Assembly: GCF_001953985.1 (NCBI RefSeq)
Contig: NZ_MBEI01000066.1
Coordinates: 62,001 to 126,000 of the forward strand
DNA from: Mycobacterium colombiense
GTDB taxonomy: Bacteria; Actinomycetota; Actinomycetes; Mycobacteriales; Mycobacteriaceae
DNA: 64,000 bases
Reading direction: 5' to 3'
Shown: positions 46,566-55,852 of the stretch, piece by piece
How the letters are laid out: each line of letters begins with the position of its first letter
Position numbering within the stretch: position 1 is the first letter of the stretch
Notes under the pieces: generated by a model
Told to the model about the DNA's origin: nothing
The model's input: the letters and a program-made list of their open reading frames with translations, nothing else
Database searches by the model: none
Translations under genes and position numbers: made by a program

Positions 46566-47300
46566 ATGCGCCGCAATCGGTTTCGTCTCATCAACTTCGC
46601 CTGGATCACCGCAGTGGTGTCCGGGCTGATGTTTTCTGTGGCGGCGCCGGCTCCTCTCGCCGGTGCCGACCCGGGCCAGTGGGACCCCACCCTGCCGGCG
46701 CAGATCAGCGCCGGCGCGCCCGGCGACCCGCTCGCCGTCGCCAACGCCTCGCTGCAGGCCACCGCCCAGGCCACCCAGACCACGATGGACCTGGGCAAGC
46801 AATTCTTGAGCGGGCTCGGGATCAACCTCGGTGGCGATCCGCCCGCCGCGGCGGCCACCCCGAGCAACCCCGGCGCCAAGATTCCGCGGGCAAACGGCCG
46901 GCAGGCCATCGAGTACGTGATCCGCCGGATGGGCTCCCAGATGGGGGTGCCGTATTCGTGGGGCGGTGGCTCGCTGGACGGCCCGAGCAAGGGCGTCGGC
47001 GATGGCGCCAACATCACCGGCTTCGACTGCTCGGGCCTGATGCGGTACGGATTCGCCGGCGTCGGCGTGCTGATCCCGCGGTTCTCCGGCGACCAGTACA
47101 ACGCCGGGCGCCACATCCCGCCGGACCAAGCCCGGCGCGGCGACCTGATCTTCTACGGCCCGGGCGGCAGCCAGCACGTCACCATGTACCTGGGCAACGG
47201 CCAGATGCTCGAGGCGTCGGGCAGCGCCGCCAAGGTTACGGTCAGCCCGGTTCGTAAGCCCGGCATGACGCCGTTTTTGACCAGGATCATCGAGTACTGA
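46566..47300 (+). CDS. ripB: Peptidoglycan endopeptidase RipB
   Basis: Secreted NlpC/P60 hydrolase without the coiled-coil domain of RipA. From ATG 46566 it has 244 residues: a signal peptide ending near residue 34, a linker starting DPGQWDPTLP, and the catalytic domain with Cys155 (FDCSG), His204 (SQHVTMY) and Glu216. The ATG is preceded by GAGGAG; a GTG at 46545 in the same frame would add seven residues. Cotranscribed with ripA. The C-terminal halves of RipA and RipB are closely similar, a paralogous pair. Confidence 0.95.
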   Translation: MRRNRFRLINFAWITAVVSGLMFSVAAPAPLAGADPGQWDPTLPAQISAGAPGDPLAVANASLQATAQATQTTMDLGKQFLSGLGINLGGDPPAAAATPSNPGAKIPRANGRQAIEYVIRRMGSQMGVPYSWGGGSLDGPSKGVGDGANITGFDCSGLMRYGFAGVGVLIPRFSGDQYNAGRHIPPDQARRGDLIFYGPGGSQHVTMYLGNGQMLEASGSAAKVTVSPVRKPGMTPFLTRIIEY

Positions 47301-47393
47301 CCCACGTGCGGTTGAGTGGGCGGGCCCCCGGGCCGGTGCACCAGCGTCGACGGAATTCGGCGGGCCTGGAATAGTTGGACGCGGGCACGTCGC

Positions 47394-47409
47394 CACGACA
47401 TCGGTCGTG
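47394..47409. other. Short hairpin in the ripB-moxR1 gap
   Basis: CACGAC pairs with GTCGTG over a four-base ATCG loop, 56 bases before moxR1. It could be an attenuator, a weak terminator or chance. The rest of this 164-base gap shows no other clear signal. Confidence 0.3.
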
Positions 47410-47464
47410 CCAGCAATCGTGTCCGATTGAGCTTTGTCGGTTGAGCCGTGGAAGGTAGCAGTTC

Positions 47465-48595
47465 ATGACAGCAGCAGGTGGGCCGCCGCCAGGCGCCAGC
47501 GGTTACTCGGGCCCGGGCGGGCAAACCGGCCCGGCTCACGAAGCGCCGACGGGCGGTGGCAACGGACTGGCCGCCGAGGTGCAGACCCTGGAACGGGCCA
47601 TCTTCGAGGTCAAGCGCATCATCGTCGGCCAGGACCAGCTGGTGGAGCGCATGCTGGTCGGCCTGTTGTCCAAGGGACACGTGCTGCTCGAGGGTGTTCC
47701 CGGCGTGGCCAAGACGCTGGCCGTCGAGACGTTCGCCAAGGTGGTCGGCGGGACGTTCGCGCGCATCCAGTTCACGCCCGACCTGGTGCCCACCGACATC
47801 ATCGGTACCCGCATCTACCGGCAGGGCAAGGAAGAGTTCGACACCGAGCTCGGCCCGGTGGTGGTCAACTTCCTGCTCGCCGACGAGATCAACCGCGCGC
47901 CGGCCAAGGTGCAGTCGGCGCTGCTGGAGGTCATGCAGGAGCGGCACGTCTCGATCGGCGGCAAGACGTTCCCGCTGCCCAACCCGTTCCTGGTGATGGC
48001 GACGCAGAACCCGATCGAGCACGAGGGTGTCTACCCGCTGCCCGAAGCTCAGCGCGACCGGTTCCTGTTCAAGATCAACGTCGGCTACCCGTCGCCGGAG
48101 GAGGAGCGGGAGATCATCTACCGGATGGGCGTGCGCCCGCCGGAGCCCAAGCAGATCCTGAACACCGGCGACCTGTTGCGCCTGCAGGACATCGCGGCCA
48201 ACGTCTTCGTCCACCACGCGCTGGTCGACTACGTGGTGCGCGTGGTGACCGCCACCCGCCACCCCGAACAGCTCGGCATGAACGACGTCAAGACGTGGAT
48301 CTCGTTCGGGGCGTCGCCCCGCGCCTCGCTGGGCATCATCGCCGCGTCCCGGTCGCTGGCGCTGGTCCGCGGCCGTGACTACGTGATCCCGCAGGACGTC
48401 GTGGACGTCATCCCCGACGTGCTGCGCCACCGGCTGGTGCTCACCTACGACGCGCTGGCCGACGAGATCTCACCGGAGATCGTCATCAACCGGGTGCTGC
48501 AGACGGTTGCCCTGCCTCAGGTGAATGCCGTTCCGCAGCAAGGTCATTCGGTGCCCCCGGTGATGCAACCCGCCGGCGCGGCCAGCGGTCGGTGA
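47465..48595 (+). CDS. moxR1: MoxR-family AAA+ ATPase
   Basis: AAA+ chaperone-like ATPase, 376 residues. Walker A is LLEGVPGVAKTLAVE and Walker B LLADEINRAPAK. The MoxR sensor and arginine-finger region follows (PEAQRDRFLFK), and the C-terminal lid is helical. The first 35 residues are Gly/Pro-rich and variable. It is translationally coupled to the DUF58 and VWA genes, the classic MoxR-DUF58-VWA set that activates or assembles von Willebrand factor-type proteins at the membrane. Rv1479 equivalent. Confidence 0.95.
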   Translation: MTAAGGPPPGASGYSGPGGQTGPAHEAPTGGGNGLAAEVQTLERAIFEVKRIIVGQDQLVERMLVGLLSKGHVLLEGVPGVAKTLAVETFAKVVGGTFARIQFTPDLVPTDIIGTRIYRQGKEEFDTELGPVVVNFLLADEINRAPAKVQSALLEVMQERHVSIGGKTFPLPNPFLVMATQNPIEHEGVYPLPEAQRDRFLFKINVGYPSPEEEREIIYRMGVRPPEPKQILNTGDLLRLQDIAANVFVHHALVDYVVRVVTATRHPEQLGMNDVKTWISFGASPRASLGIIAASRSLALVRGRDYVIPQDVVDVIPDVLRHRLVLTYDALADEISPEIVINRVLQTVALPQVNAVPQQGHSVPPVMQPAGAASGR

Positions 48596-49542
48596 CCGAC
48601 CCCAAGCGGCCGGCGGTCCATCCGCCGTCGATGCAGCGGGGTCAGATCGACGACCCGAAGCTGTCGGCGGCGCTGCGCACCCTCGAGCTCACCGTCAAAC
48701 GCAAGCTCGACGGTGTGCTGCACGGCGATCACCTCGGCCTGATCCCGGGGCCGGGCTCGGAGCCGGGGGAGTCGCGCGAGTATCAGCCCGGTGACGACGT
48801 CCGCCGGATGGACTGGGCCGTCACCGCGCGCACCACGCACCCGCACGTGCGGCAGATGATCGCCGACCGCGAGCTGGAAACCTGGCTGGTGGTCGACATG
48901 TCGGCCAGCCTGGACTTCGGCACCACCGTGTGCGAGAAGCGCGACCTGGCCGTCGCGGCCGCGGCAGCCATCACCTTCCTCAACAGCGGGGGCGGCAACC
49001 GGCTGGGCGCGATCGTCTCCACCGGCGCCAACATCACCCGGGTACCGGCCCGCTCCGGTCGGCAGCACGAGCAGACGCTGCTGCGCACCATCGCCACCAC
49101 GCCCCGGGCCCCGGTCGGGGTGCGCGGTGACCTGGCGACGGCGATCGACTCGCTGCGCCGGCCGGAACGCCGCCGCGGCATGGCGGTCATCATCAGCGAC
49201 TTCCTCGGGCCGATCAACTGGATGCGCCCGCTGCGGGCCGTCGCCGCCCGGCACGAGGTGCTGGCCATCGAGGTGCTGGACCCGCGCGACGTCGAGCTGC
49301 CCGACATCGGCGACGTGGTGCTGCAGGACGCCGAGTCCGGCGTCACCCGCGAATTCACCATCGACGCTCAGCTGCGCGACGATTTCGCCAAGGCCGCCGC
49401 GGCGCACCGTGCCGACGTGGCTCGCACCATCCGCAGCTGCGGGGCCCCGATCCTGACGCTGCGCACCGACCGTGACTGGATCGCCGACATCGTGCGCTTT
49501 GTCGAATCCCGCCGGCGCGGTGCATTGGCAGGGCGGCAGTGA
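48592..49542 (+). CDS. DUF58 domain protein
   Basis: The 316 residues carry the DUF58 signature near residues 62-80 (EYQPGDDVRRMDWAVTARTTH) and a degenerate von Willebrand A fold after it (VVDMSASLDFGTT with the DxSxS-like MIDAS motif). The GTG at 48592 overlaps the moxR1 stop and the stop overlaps the VWA gene start, so the three are produced together. No membrane helix. Rv1480 equivalent. Probably works with MoxR1 in a membrane-envelope process. Confidence 0.92.
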   Translation: MTDPKRPAVHPPSMQRGQIDDPKLSAALRTLELTVKRKLDGVLHGDHLGLIPGPGSEPGESREYQPGDDVRRMDWAVTARTTHPHVRQMIADRELETWLVVDMSASLDFGTTVCEKRDLAVAAAAAITFLNSGGGNRLGAIVSTGANITRVPARSGRQHEQTLLRTIATTPRAPVGVRGDLATAIDSLRRPERRRGMAVIISDFLGPINWMRPLRAVAARHEVLAIEVLDPRDVELPDIGDVVLQDAESGVTREFTIDAQLRDDFAKAAAAHRADVARTIRSCGAPILTLRTDRDWIADIVRFVESRRRGALAGRQ

Positions 49543-50546
49543 CACTGCCGCTACTCGGCCCAATGTCGTTGTCGGGCTTTGAACATTCGTGGTTCTTTCT
49601 TTTCCTGCTTGTCGTCGTCGGGCTGGCCGCGCTCTACATCCTGATGCAGTTGGCGCGGCAGCGGCGCATGCTGCGGTTCGCCAACATGGAGCTGCTGGAA
49701 AGCGTCGCCCCCAAACGGCCACCCAAGTGGCGTCACCTGCCCGCGATTCTGCTCATCGCGTCGCTGGTGCTGTTCACCATCGCGATGGCGGGCCCGACGA
49801 ACGACGTCCGGATTCCCCGCAACCGCGCGGTGGTGATGCTGGTCATCGACGTCTCGCAATCCATGCGCGCCACCGACGTGCAGCCGACCCGGATGGCGGC
49901 CGCCCAGGAGGCCGCCAAGCAGTTCGCCGACGAGCTGACCCCGGGCATCAACCTCGGGCTGATCGCCTACGCGGGGACCGCGACGGTGTTGGTGTCGCCG
50001 ACGACCAACCGCGAATCGACCAAGACCGCGCTGGACAAGCTGCAGTACGCCGACCGCACCGCGACCGGGGAGGGCATCTTCACCGCCCTGCAGGCCATCG
50101 CGACGGTCGGCGCGGTGATCGGCGGCGGCGACAAGCCGCCGCCGGCGCGCATCGTGCTGTTCTCCGATGGCAAGGAGACGATGCCAACCAACCCGGACAA
50201 CCCGAAGGGTGCCTTCACCGCCGCGCGCACCGCCAAGGACCAGGGCGTGCCGATCTCGACCATCTCGTTCGGCACCCCGTACGGCTTCGTCGAGATCAAC
50301 GACCAGCGCCAGCCGGTGCCCGTCGACGACGCGACGCTGAAGAAGGTCGCCCAGCTCTCAGGTGGAAACGCCTACAACGCAGCGTCGTTGGAGGAACTGA
50401 AGTCCGTGTACGCGACGCTGCAGCAGCAGATCGGCTACGAGACCATCAAGGGCGATGCCAGCGTGGGCTGGGTGCGGCTGGGTGCGCTGGTGCTGGCGCT
50501 GGCCGCGCTGGCGGCGTTGCTGATCAACCGGCGCCTACCGACCTAG
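49539..50546 (+). CDS. VWA-domain membrane protein
   Basis: The 335 residues have two N-terminal transmembrane helices (about 14-32 and 64-82), a von Willebrand A domain (about 95-285) with the metal-ion site DVSQSMRATD and conserved Thr/Asp residues (FSDGKE), and a C-terminal transmembrane helix (about 308-328). The topology is that of BatA-like aerotolerance proteins. The GTG at 49539 overlaps the DUF58 stop. Rv1481 equivalent; the last gene of ripA-ripB-moxR1-DUF58-VWA. Confidence 0.92.
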   Translation: MTLPLLGPMSLSGFEHSWFFLFLLVVVGLAALYILMQLARQRRMLRFANMELLESVAPKRPPKWRHLPAILLIASLVLFTIAMAGPTNDVRIPRNRAVVMLVIDVSQSMRATDVQPTRMAAAQEAAKQFADELTPGINLGLIAYAGTATVLVSPTTNRESTKTALDKLQYADRTATGEGIFTALQAIATVGAVIGGGDKPPPARIVLFSDGKETMPTNPDNPKGAFTAARTAKDQGVPISTISFGTPYGFVEINDQRQPVPVDDATLKKVAQLSGGNAYNAASLEELKSVYATLQQQIGYETIKGDASVGWVRLGALVLALAALAALLINRRLPT

Positions 50547-50556
50547 CGTTCGGCCG

Positions 50557-52107
50557 TCAGCCGGCGGCGATGATTGCCGAGGGCGGGTAGGACGCGGGGA
50601 TCGGATTGAGGTTCGGCACCACGGGCACGCCCGGCGCCACCGGGTCGACGCGGCTGAGCGTGAAGCGCGCCCCGCCGGCCAGCTCCTGCGGCGTGCACAT
50701 GAACTCCGGGGTGGCCTGCAGCCGCCAGCGTTCCTGCGCCAGGCAGGCGCGCTGTCCGTCCCGGGTGGCGGCGTCGAGGAGCGCGAGCGCGTCGGCCCAG
50801 GATTCGTCGGTGCGGGTCTGCAGCACGATCGGCTTACCGTGGGCGTGCGCGACCAGGTAGTGGAGCGCGATGGGCACACCCGTCAGCTCGTCGCGGTCCC
50901 GGCGCAAGGAGACCGTGGTGAGCGCGAGCGCCACCCCGACCGCCAGGCTGACGGCCGCGACGCCGGCCGGCAGGCGCCGGGCTACCGGCTCCGGCCGTGA
51001 CATCGCCAGCACCACCAGCGCCGACGAGCCCAGGATCAGCAAAGCCAGCGGCAACGCGTAGGAGAAGACGCCGATGTACGACTGCCAGAGATGGTCCACG
51101 CCGTACCAGCAGTAGAAGGCGAACAGCGCGGTGGCCAAGGCGGTGACCCGAAGCAGCCGGCGGGAGAAGTCATACACCGCCTCGTCGACGCCGGGATGTG
51201 ACAGCTTGCGGACCAGCGCCAGATCCGCCGCGAACAGCGCCACCAGGAACATCGCGCCGAGGGCGGGGCCCGGGCCCCAGAACTGGACGAGGAACCGCGC
51301 GGCCGCGACCGGTGGGTTCGGGGCGCGATGGCCGTAGGCCAGGTACTGCGGAATCTCGCCCGGCCAGTGCAGGATCACGTTGAGCACCATCGGAAGCAGG
51401 AACAACGCCAGCACCGCCGCGGCGACCAGCACGTCGCGGCGGTGGGCGAGCAACTGGCGCCGCTGGGGCACCAGCGCCGCCAGCGCAAGCAGGGGCACCA
51501 GCAGCAGGAATTCCGCGTGCCCGTGCACCAGCAGGCCGCCGGCGAGCACCATGATCCACAGGTGGCGCACCCGTCCGGCCGCCACCGACGCGACCGCGAC
51601 GAGGTAGAGGAAGAAGGGCGCGAAGCAGGCGTGCGGCATCCAGGTGGAGCACACCAGCTGGGGGTGTTCGGCGAGGAAGATCAGGGTGATGCCGGCCGCG
51701 GTGAGCACTGCCGGTGCCGAGCGCACCCACGAATAGAGGATGGTCAGCGCGAGTGCGATCAGCGTCGCGTTGAGGGCCATGATCGCGATCGCCTGCCCGT
51801 TGTAGGCCGCCGGAACGACACCGGTCACGTCGTGCAGCAACCATTCGCCGGCCGCCTGCACGTAGAAGAAAGCCGGACCGGGATGGTGGAAACCGACCCT
51901 GGAGTAGTGACCGGTCAGCAGGGCGAAATGCTTGGCTTGCATGGTGAGAATCGAGTTGGCCGCCGGATCTCCAGCCTCGTAGACGGGATGGCCGAACAGC
52001 CCGTGGTTGCGTACCAGCAGCAAGACGAGCAGAGCGCCGCAGCAAACGGCGAAGAGCGCCGCGGCTCGGGCGTCGATCCTGAAGAGACGGGTCGGGGCAG
52101 CGGCCAT
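50557..52107 (-). CDS. Large polytopic membrane protein, possible GT-C glycosyltransferase
   Basis: The 516 residues have about ten transmembrane helices and a soluble C-terminal domain of about 110 residues starting near the RDRDELTGVPIALHYLV segment. Long first extracytoplasmic loop features (YEAGDPAANSILTMQAKHF and VGFHHPGPAFFY) resemble the acidic first loop of GT-C enzymes that use polyprenyl-linked sugars, but no firm family is recognised. It converges with the VWA gene (ten bases between stops) and is divergent from fabG1. Confidence 0.75.
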   Translation of the reverse strand: MAAAPTRLFRIDARAAALFAVCCGALLVLLLVRNHGLFGHPVYEAGDPAANSILTMQAKHFALLTGHYSRVGFHHPGPAFFYVQAAGEWLLHDVTGVVPAAYNGQAIAIMALNATLIALALTILYSWVRSAPAVLTAAGITLIFLAEHPQLVCSTWMPHACFAPFFLYLVAVASVAAGRVRHLWIMVLAGGLLVHGHAEFLLLVPLLALAALVPQRRQLLAHRRDVLVAAAVLALFLLPMVLNVILHWPGEIPQYLAYGHRAPNPPVAAARFLVQFWGPGPALGAMFLVALFAADLALVRKLSHPGVDEAVYDFSRRLLRVTALATALFAFYCWYGVDHLWQSYIGVFSYALPLALLILGSSALVVLAMSRPEPVARRLPAGVAAVSLAVGVALALTTVSLRRDRDELTGVPIALHYLVAHAHGKPIVLQTRTDESWADALALLDAATRDGQRACLAQERWRLQATPEFMCTPQELAGGARFTLSRVDPVAPGVPVVPNLNPIPASYPPSAIIAAG

Positions 52108-52166
52108 GAGGCTCAGATACTAGGCGAGCCGCCTCGGGTTCGCGCGTTGCGTTCGCGCTGAGCCGA

Positions 52167-52195
52167 TTGCAGCGCTGGCTGGCCGAGGCGATAAG
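52167..52195 (+). promoter_or_regulatory. fabG1-inhA promoter
   Basis: TTGCAG (-35, 52167-52172) and GATAAG (-10, 52190-52195) are separated by 17 bases. The -10 ends eight bases before the GTG of fabG1. The segment from -17 to the start codon aligns base for base in spacing with the well-studied M. tuberculosis mabA-inhA promoter, with C at -15 and T at -8 as in wild type. Transcription probably starts at or next to the start codon. Confidence 0.75.
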
Positions 52196-52203
52196 TTGGC
52201 CGG

Positions 52204-52959
52204 GTGACTGAAGCAGCCACCGAACCCGCCGCCAACGGCGTCAAACCGGCATTCGTATCCCGTTCAGTCCTGGTCACCGGCGGAAACCGGGGGATCGGGC
52301 TGGCGATCGCACAGCGGCTGGCCGCCGACGGCCACAAGGTGGCCATCACGCACCGCGGATCCGGGGCGCCCGAGGGACTGTTCGGCGTCGAGTGCGACGT
52401 GACCGACAACGACGCCATCGACCGCGCCTTCAAAGAGGTCGAAGAGCACCAGGGCCCGGTCGAGGTGCTGGTGTCCAACGCCGGCATCTCCAAGGACGCA
52501 TTCCTCATCCGGATGACCGAGGAGCGGTTCGAGCAGGTCATCAACGCCAACCTCACCGGGGCGTTCCGGGTGACCCAGCGCGCCGCGCGCAGCATGCAGA
52601 AGAAGCGGTTCGGCCGGATCATCTACATCGGCTCGGTCTCCGGCAGCTGGGGCATCGGCAACCAGTCCAACTACGCTGCGGCCAAGGCCGGTCTGATCGG
52701 CATGGCCCGTTCGATCTCGCGGGAGCTGTCCAAGGCCGGGGTGACCGCGAACGTGGTGGCCCCCGGCTACATCGACACCGAGATGACGCGCGCGCTCGAC
52801 GAGCGGATTCAGGCCGGGGCGCTGGAATTCATTCCGGCGAAGCGGGTCGGCACCGCCGCGGAGGTCGCCGGGGTGGTCAGCTTCCTGGCCTCCGAGGACG
52901 CGAGTTACATCGCCGGTGCGGTCATCCCGGTCGACGGCGGCATGGGCATGGGCCACTGA
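52204..52959 (+). CDS. fabG1: 3-oxoacyl-ACP reductase MabA (FabG1)
   Basis: NADPH-dependent reductase of the FAS-II cycle that elongates mycolic-acid precursors. The 251 residues show the Rossmann motif TGGNRGIGLAI and the catalytic Ser144, Tyr157 and Lys161 (SVSGSWGIGNQSNYAAAK). The GTG start at 52204 lies right after the promoter. inhA follows after 34 bases in the same transcript. Confidence 0.98.
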   Translation: MTEAATEPAANGVKPAFVSRSVLVTGGNRGIGLAIAQRLAADGHKVAITHRGSGAPEGLFGVECDVTDNDAIDRAFKEVEEHQGPVEVLVSNAGISKDAFLIRMTEERFEQVINANLTGAFRVTQRAARSMQKKRFGRIIYIGSVSGSWGIGNQSNYAAAKAGLIGMARSISRELSKAGVTANVVAPGYIDTEMTRALDERIQAGALEFIPAKRVGTAAEVAGVVSFLASEDASYIAGAVIPVDGGMGMGH

Positions 52960-52993
52960 CTTCAACCACGACACAAGGATATTGAGGACGGAC

Positions 52994-53803
52994 ATGGCAG
53001 GACTGCTCGACGGCAAACGGATTCTGATCTCCGGGATCATCACCGATTCGTCGATTGCGTTTCACATCGCCAAGGCGGCCCAGGAGGCGGGTGCGCAGTT
53101 GGTGCTCACCGGGTTCGACCGGTTGCGCCTGATTCAGCGCATCGCCGACCGGCTGCCGGAGAAGGCGCCGCTGATCGAACTCGACGTGCAAAACGAGGAG
53201 CACCTGAACTCGCTCGCCGAGCGGGTGACGGCCGAGATCGGCGAAGGCAACAAGCTCGACGGTGTGGTGCACTCGATCGGTTTCATGCCGCAGACCGGGA
53301 TGGGCATCAACCCGTTCTTCGACGCGCCGTACGAGGACGTCTCCAAAGGCATTCACATCTCGGCGTATTCGTACGCCTCGCTGGCCAAGGCGACGCTGCC
53401 GATCATGAACCCCGGCGGCTCCATCGTGGGCATGGACTTCGACCCCAGCCGGGCGATGCCGGCCTACAACTGGATGACGGTGGCCAAGAGCGCGCTCGAA
53501 TCGGTCAACCGATTCGTGGCGCGCGAGGCGGGCAAGTCCGGTGTGCGCTCCAATCTCGTTGCCGCGGGCCCCATCCGGACGCTGGCCATGAGCGCCATCG
53601 TCGGCGGCGCGCACGGCGAAGAGGCCGGCGCGCAGATGCAGCTGCTCGAAGAGGGCTGGGACCAGCGCGCTCCCATCGGCTGGAACATGAAGGACCCGAC
53701 GCCGGTCGCCAAGACGGTGTGCGCGTTGCTCTCGGACTGGCTGCCGGCGACGACGGGGACCATCATCTACGCCGACGGTGGCGCAAGCACGCAATTGCTC
53801 TAA
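52994..53803 (+). CDS. inhA: Enoyl-ACP reductase InhA
   Basis: NADH-dependent enoyl-ACP reductase of FAS-II, the target of isoniazid and ethionamide adducts. The 269 residues have the same length as the M. tuberculosis enzyme. The short-chain dehydrogenase fold keeps the catalytic Tyr158 and Lys165 (PAYNWMTVAKS) and Ser94 in VHSIGFMP at the NADH site, all in the wild-type state. RBS GAGGACG precedes the ATG. It follows fabG1 and precedes cpfC by six bases. Confidence 0.99.
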   Translation: MAGLLDGKRILISGIITDSSIAFHIAKAAQEAGAQLVLTGFDRLRLIQRIADRLPEKAPLIELDVQNEEHLNSLAERVTAEIGEGNKLDGVVHSIGFMPQTGMGINPFFDAPYEDVSKGIHISAYSYASLAKATLPIMNPGGSIVGMDFDPSRAMPAYNWMTVAKSALESVNRFVAREAGKSGVRSNLVAAGPIRTLAMSAIVGGAHGEEAGAQMQLLEEGWDQRAPIGWNMKDPTPVAKTVCALLSDWLPATTGTIIYADGGASTQLL

Positions 53804-53809
53804 CGCATA

Positions 53810-54853
53810 ATGGAATTCGACGCCGTCCTGCTGCTGTCCTTCGGTGGGCCGGAAGGCCCCGAGCAGGTTCGGCCGTTCTTGGAGAACGTCACCCGGGGCC
53901 GCAACGTGCCCCCGGAGCGTCTCGACCACGTCGCCGAGCATTACATGCACTTCGGCGGGGTGTCGCCGATCAACCGGATCAACCTGGCGCTGATCGAGCA
54001 GTTGCGCGCCGAGCTCGAAGGCCGCGGCCTTCGCCTGCCGGTCTACTTCGGCAACCGCAACTGGGAACCCTACGTCGAAGACACCGTCGCGACGATGCGG
54101 GACAACGGGATTCGTCGGGCCGCGGTATTCACCACATCGGCATGGAGCGGCTATTCCAGCTGCACGCAGTACGTCGAGGACATCGCGCGGGCGCGCGAGG
54201 CGGCCGGGCCGGATGCGCCCGAATTGGTCAAGCTGCGGCCCTATTTCGATCACCCGCGGTTCGTGCAGATCTTCGCCGACACCATCGGTGCGGCGTCGGG
54301 AGCGCTGACCGCCGAACAACAGGCCGGCGCGCGTCTGGTGTTCACCGCGCATTCCATCCCGGTGGCCGCCGACGACCGGCTGGGCCCGCAGCTCTACAGC
54401 CGCCAAGTCGCCTATGCCGCAAGCCTTGTGGCGGCCGCCGCCGGATATTCCGAGTACGACCTGGCGTGGCAGTCCCGGTCGGGGCCACCCCAGGTTCCGT
54501 GGCTGGAGCCCGACGTCGCCGACCACCTAACTGCCCTGGCGCAGGGCGGTACCGAGGCCGTCATCGTCTGCCCGATCGGGTTTGTGGCCGACCACATCGA
54601 GGTGGTGTGGGACCTCGACAACGAGTTGGCGGCCCAGGCGGAGGCGGCGGGCGTGGCCATGGTCCGGGCCTCGACGCCCAACGCCCACCCGCGATTCGCG
54701 CAACTGGCCGCCGACCTGATCGACGAACTGCGCTATGGCCGGACACCCGAGAGGGTGGCCGGGCCGGACCCGGTGCCGGGCTGCCTGGCCAGCGTCAACG
54801 GAGCGCCGTGTCGCCCGCCGCACTGCGCGGCCGGCACCGGCCCAGGGTTTTAG
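53810..54853 (+). CDS. cpfC: Coproporphyrin ferrochelatase
   Basis: Inserts iron into the tetrapyrrole during heme synthesis (hemZ/hemH in older naming). The 347 residues contain His181 in FTAHSIP and Glu264 in PIGFVADHIEVVWDLD. Cysteines at 118, 325, 334 and 339 (C-terminal GCLASVNGAPCRPPHC) fit the [2Fe-2S]-bearing actinobacterial type. It starts six bases after inhA, and its last four bases overlap the stop of the convergent Rv1486c-like gene. Confidence 0.95.
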   Translation: MEFDAVLLLSFGGPEGPEQVRPFLENVTRGRNVPPERLDHVAEHYMHFGGVSPINRINLALIEQLRAELEGRGLRLPVYFGNRNWEPYVEDTVATMRDNGIRRAAVFTTSAWSGYSSCTQYVEDIARAREAAGPDAPELVKLRPYFDHPRFVQIFADTIGAASGALTAEQQAGARLVFTAHSIPVAADDRLGPQLYSRQVAYAASLVAAAAGYSEYDLAWQSRSGPPQVPWLEPDVADHLTALAQGGTEAVIVCPIGFVADHIEVVWDLDNELAAQAEAAGVAMVRASTPNAHPRFAQLAADLIDELRYGRTPERVAGPDPVPGCLASVNGAPCRPPHCAAGTGPGF

Positions 54854-55800
54854 TCGCCCCAGGCGGAATGCAGGATCGCGGTCACGGCCGCCATCCGCGC
54901 CGAACGCACCACGGCGGTCAGCGGTCGCAACGCATCGCTGGCGATGCGCGCCTCAGACGATGACTGCGTTCCCAGCGGTTCCGGGCCCGCGGCGACGGGA
55001 GCGGTGAAACGGTCCGGAGAGTCGGACCGGCTCAGCCCCGCGCTGACCGCGATGATGGCGTCGACGTGCGCGGCGTTCTCCAGCACCCGCAGTGCGCGCG
55101 TCGGCGCGTGGTCGGGAATGCGGTGTTGCCGTGCGGATTCCAGTAGCTGCTCGACCATCCCACGTGGGTCGTCCACGTCGGAGGCCGCGGCTCCCAGCCC
55201 GATCGCGCCCAGCGCGTCGGCGGCCGAGCGCACGGCCGACCGCAGCGTGTACTCGGCGTCGCCGAGTTCGTAATGGTCGAGCACGGGCGCGCCGGGCAGC
55301 GAGTACACCGTCCACGTCAGCGCGCACAGCTCCGCCAGCCGTGTCTCGTAGTCGTCGGGCGCGTCCTCGTCGTCCTCGTAGGAGAATTCGGGCACCAGGC
55401 CGACGGCGGCGGCGGGGTTGCGGGGATTTGCGATGATGACCGCCTCGCCGGCGGCCAGGGCGTCCCGCTCGAACTGCGTTCCGGGGGCCAGCCCGCGCAC
55501 GTCGCCGGGCACCGGCAAAACCACGTTGATCGTGCCACGCATCAACCCGAGCGCATCCGGCGTCGACGTCGGCCGGCCGATCGCGGCACGCAATGTCTGC
55601 AGCAACGTGACCGTGCCGGCGTCGTGCACGTCGGGCCAGGGCAGCCCGGTGTGGCCCGCGGCGACGGCATCATACGCGGTCACCGATTGCTTTGGCGCCC
55701 AAACGGATAACGCGTCCAGGACGTCGTCGGGCGCGGCCTTTCCGGCGAGCCAGGCATTGGCCCACAGGGAGAGCGAAACACTGGGACACCACACGATCAC
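54850..55800 (-). CDS. Conserved hypothetical protein (Rv1486c-like)
   Basis: The 316 residues are soluble with an acidic patch (FSYEDDEDAPDDYETR near residue 143) and no catalytic motif I recognise; it is conserved in mycobacteria at this place. GTG 55800 is used as the start. It is divergent from the NfeD gene. The function is unknown. Confidence 0.8.
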   Translation of the reverse strand: MIVWCPSVSLSLWANAWLAGKAAPDDVLDALSVWAPKQSVTAYDAVAAGHTGLPWPDVHDAGTVTLLQTLRAAIGRPTSTPDALGLMRGTINVVLPVPGDVRGLAPGTQFERDALAAGEAVIIANPRNPAAAVGLVPEFSYEDDEDAPDDYETRLAELCALTWTVYSLPGAPVLDHYELGDAEYTLRSAVRSAADALGAIGLGAAASDVDDPRGMVEQLLESARQHRIPDHAPTRALRVLENAAHVDAIIAVSAGLSRSDSPDRFTAPVAAGPEPLGTQSSSEARIASDALRPLTAVVRSARMAAVTAILHSAWGD

Positions 55801-55852
55801 GCAGTGTAGTTGTTTTGCCCGGGCAAAGACGGATCACGCGTATTCTTGCCGC

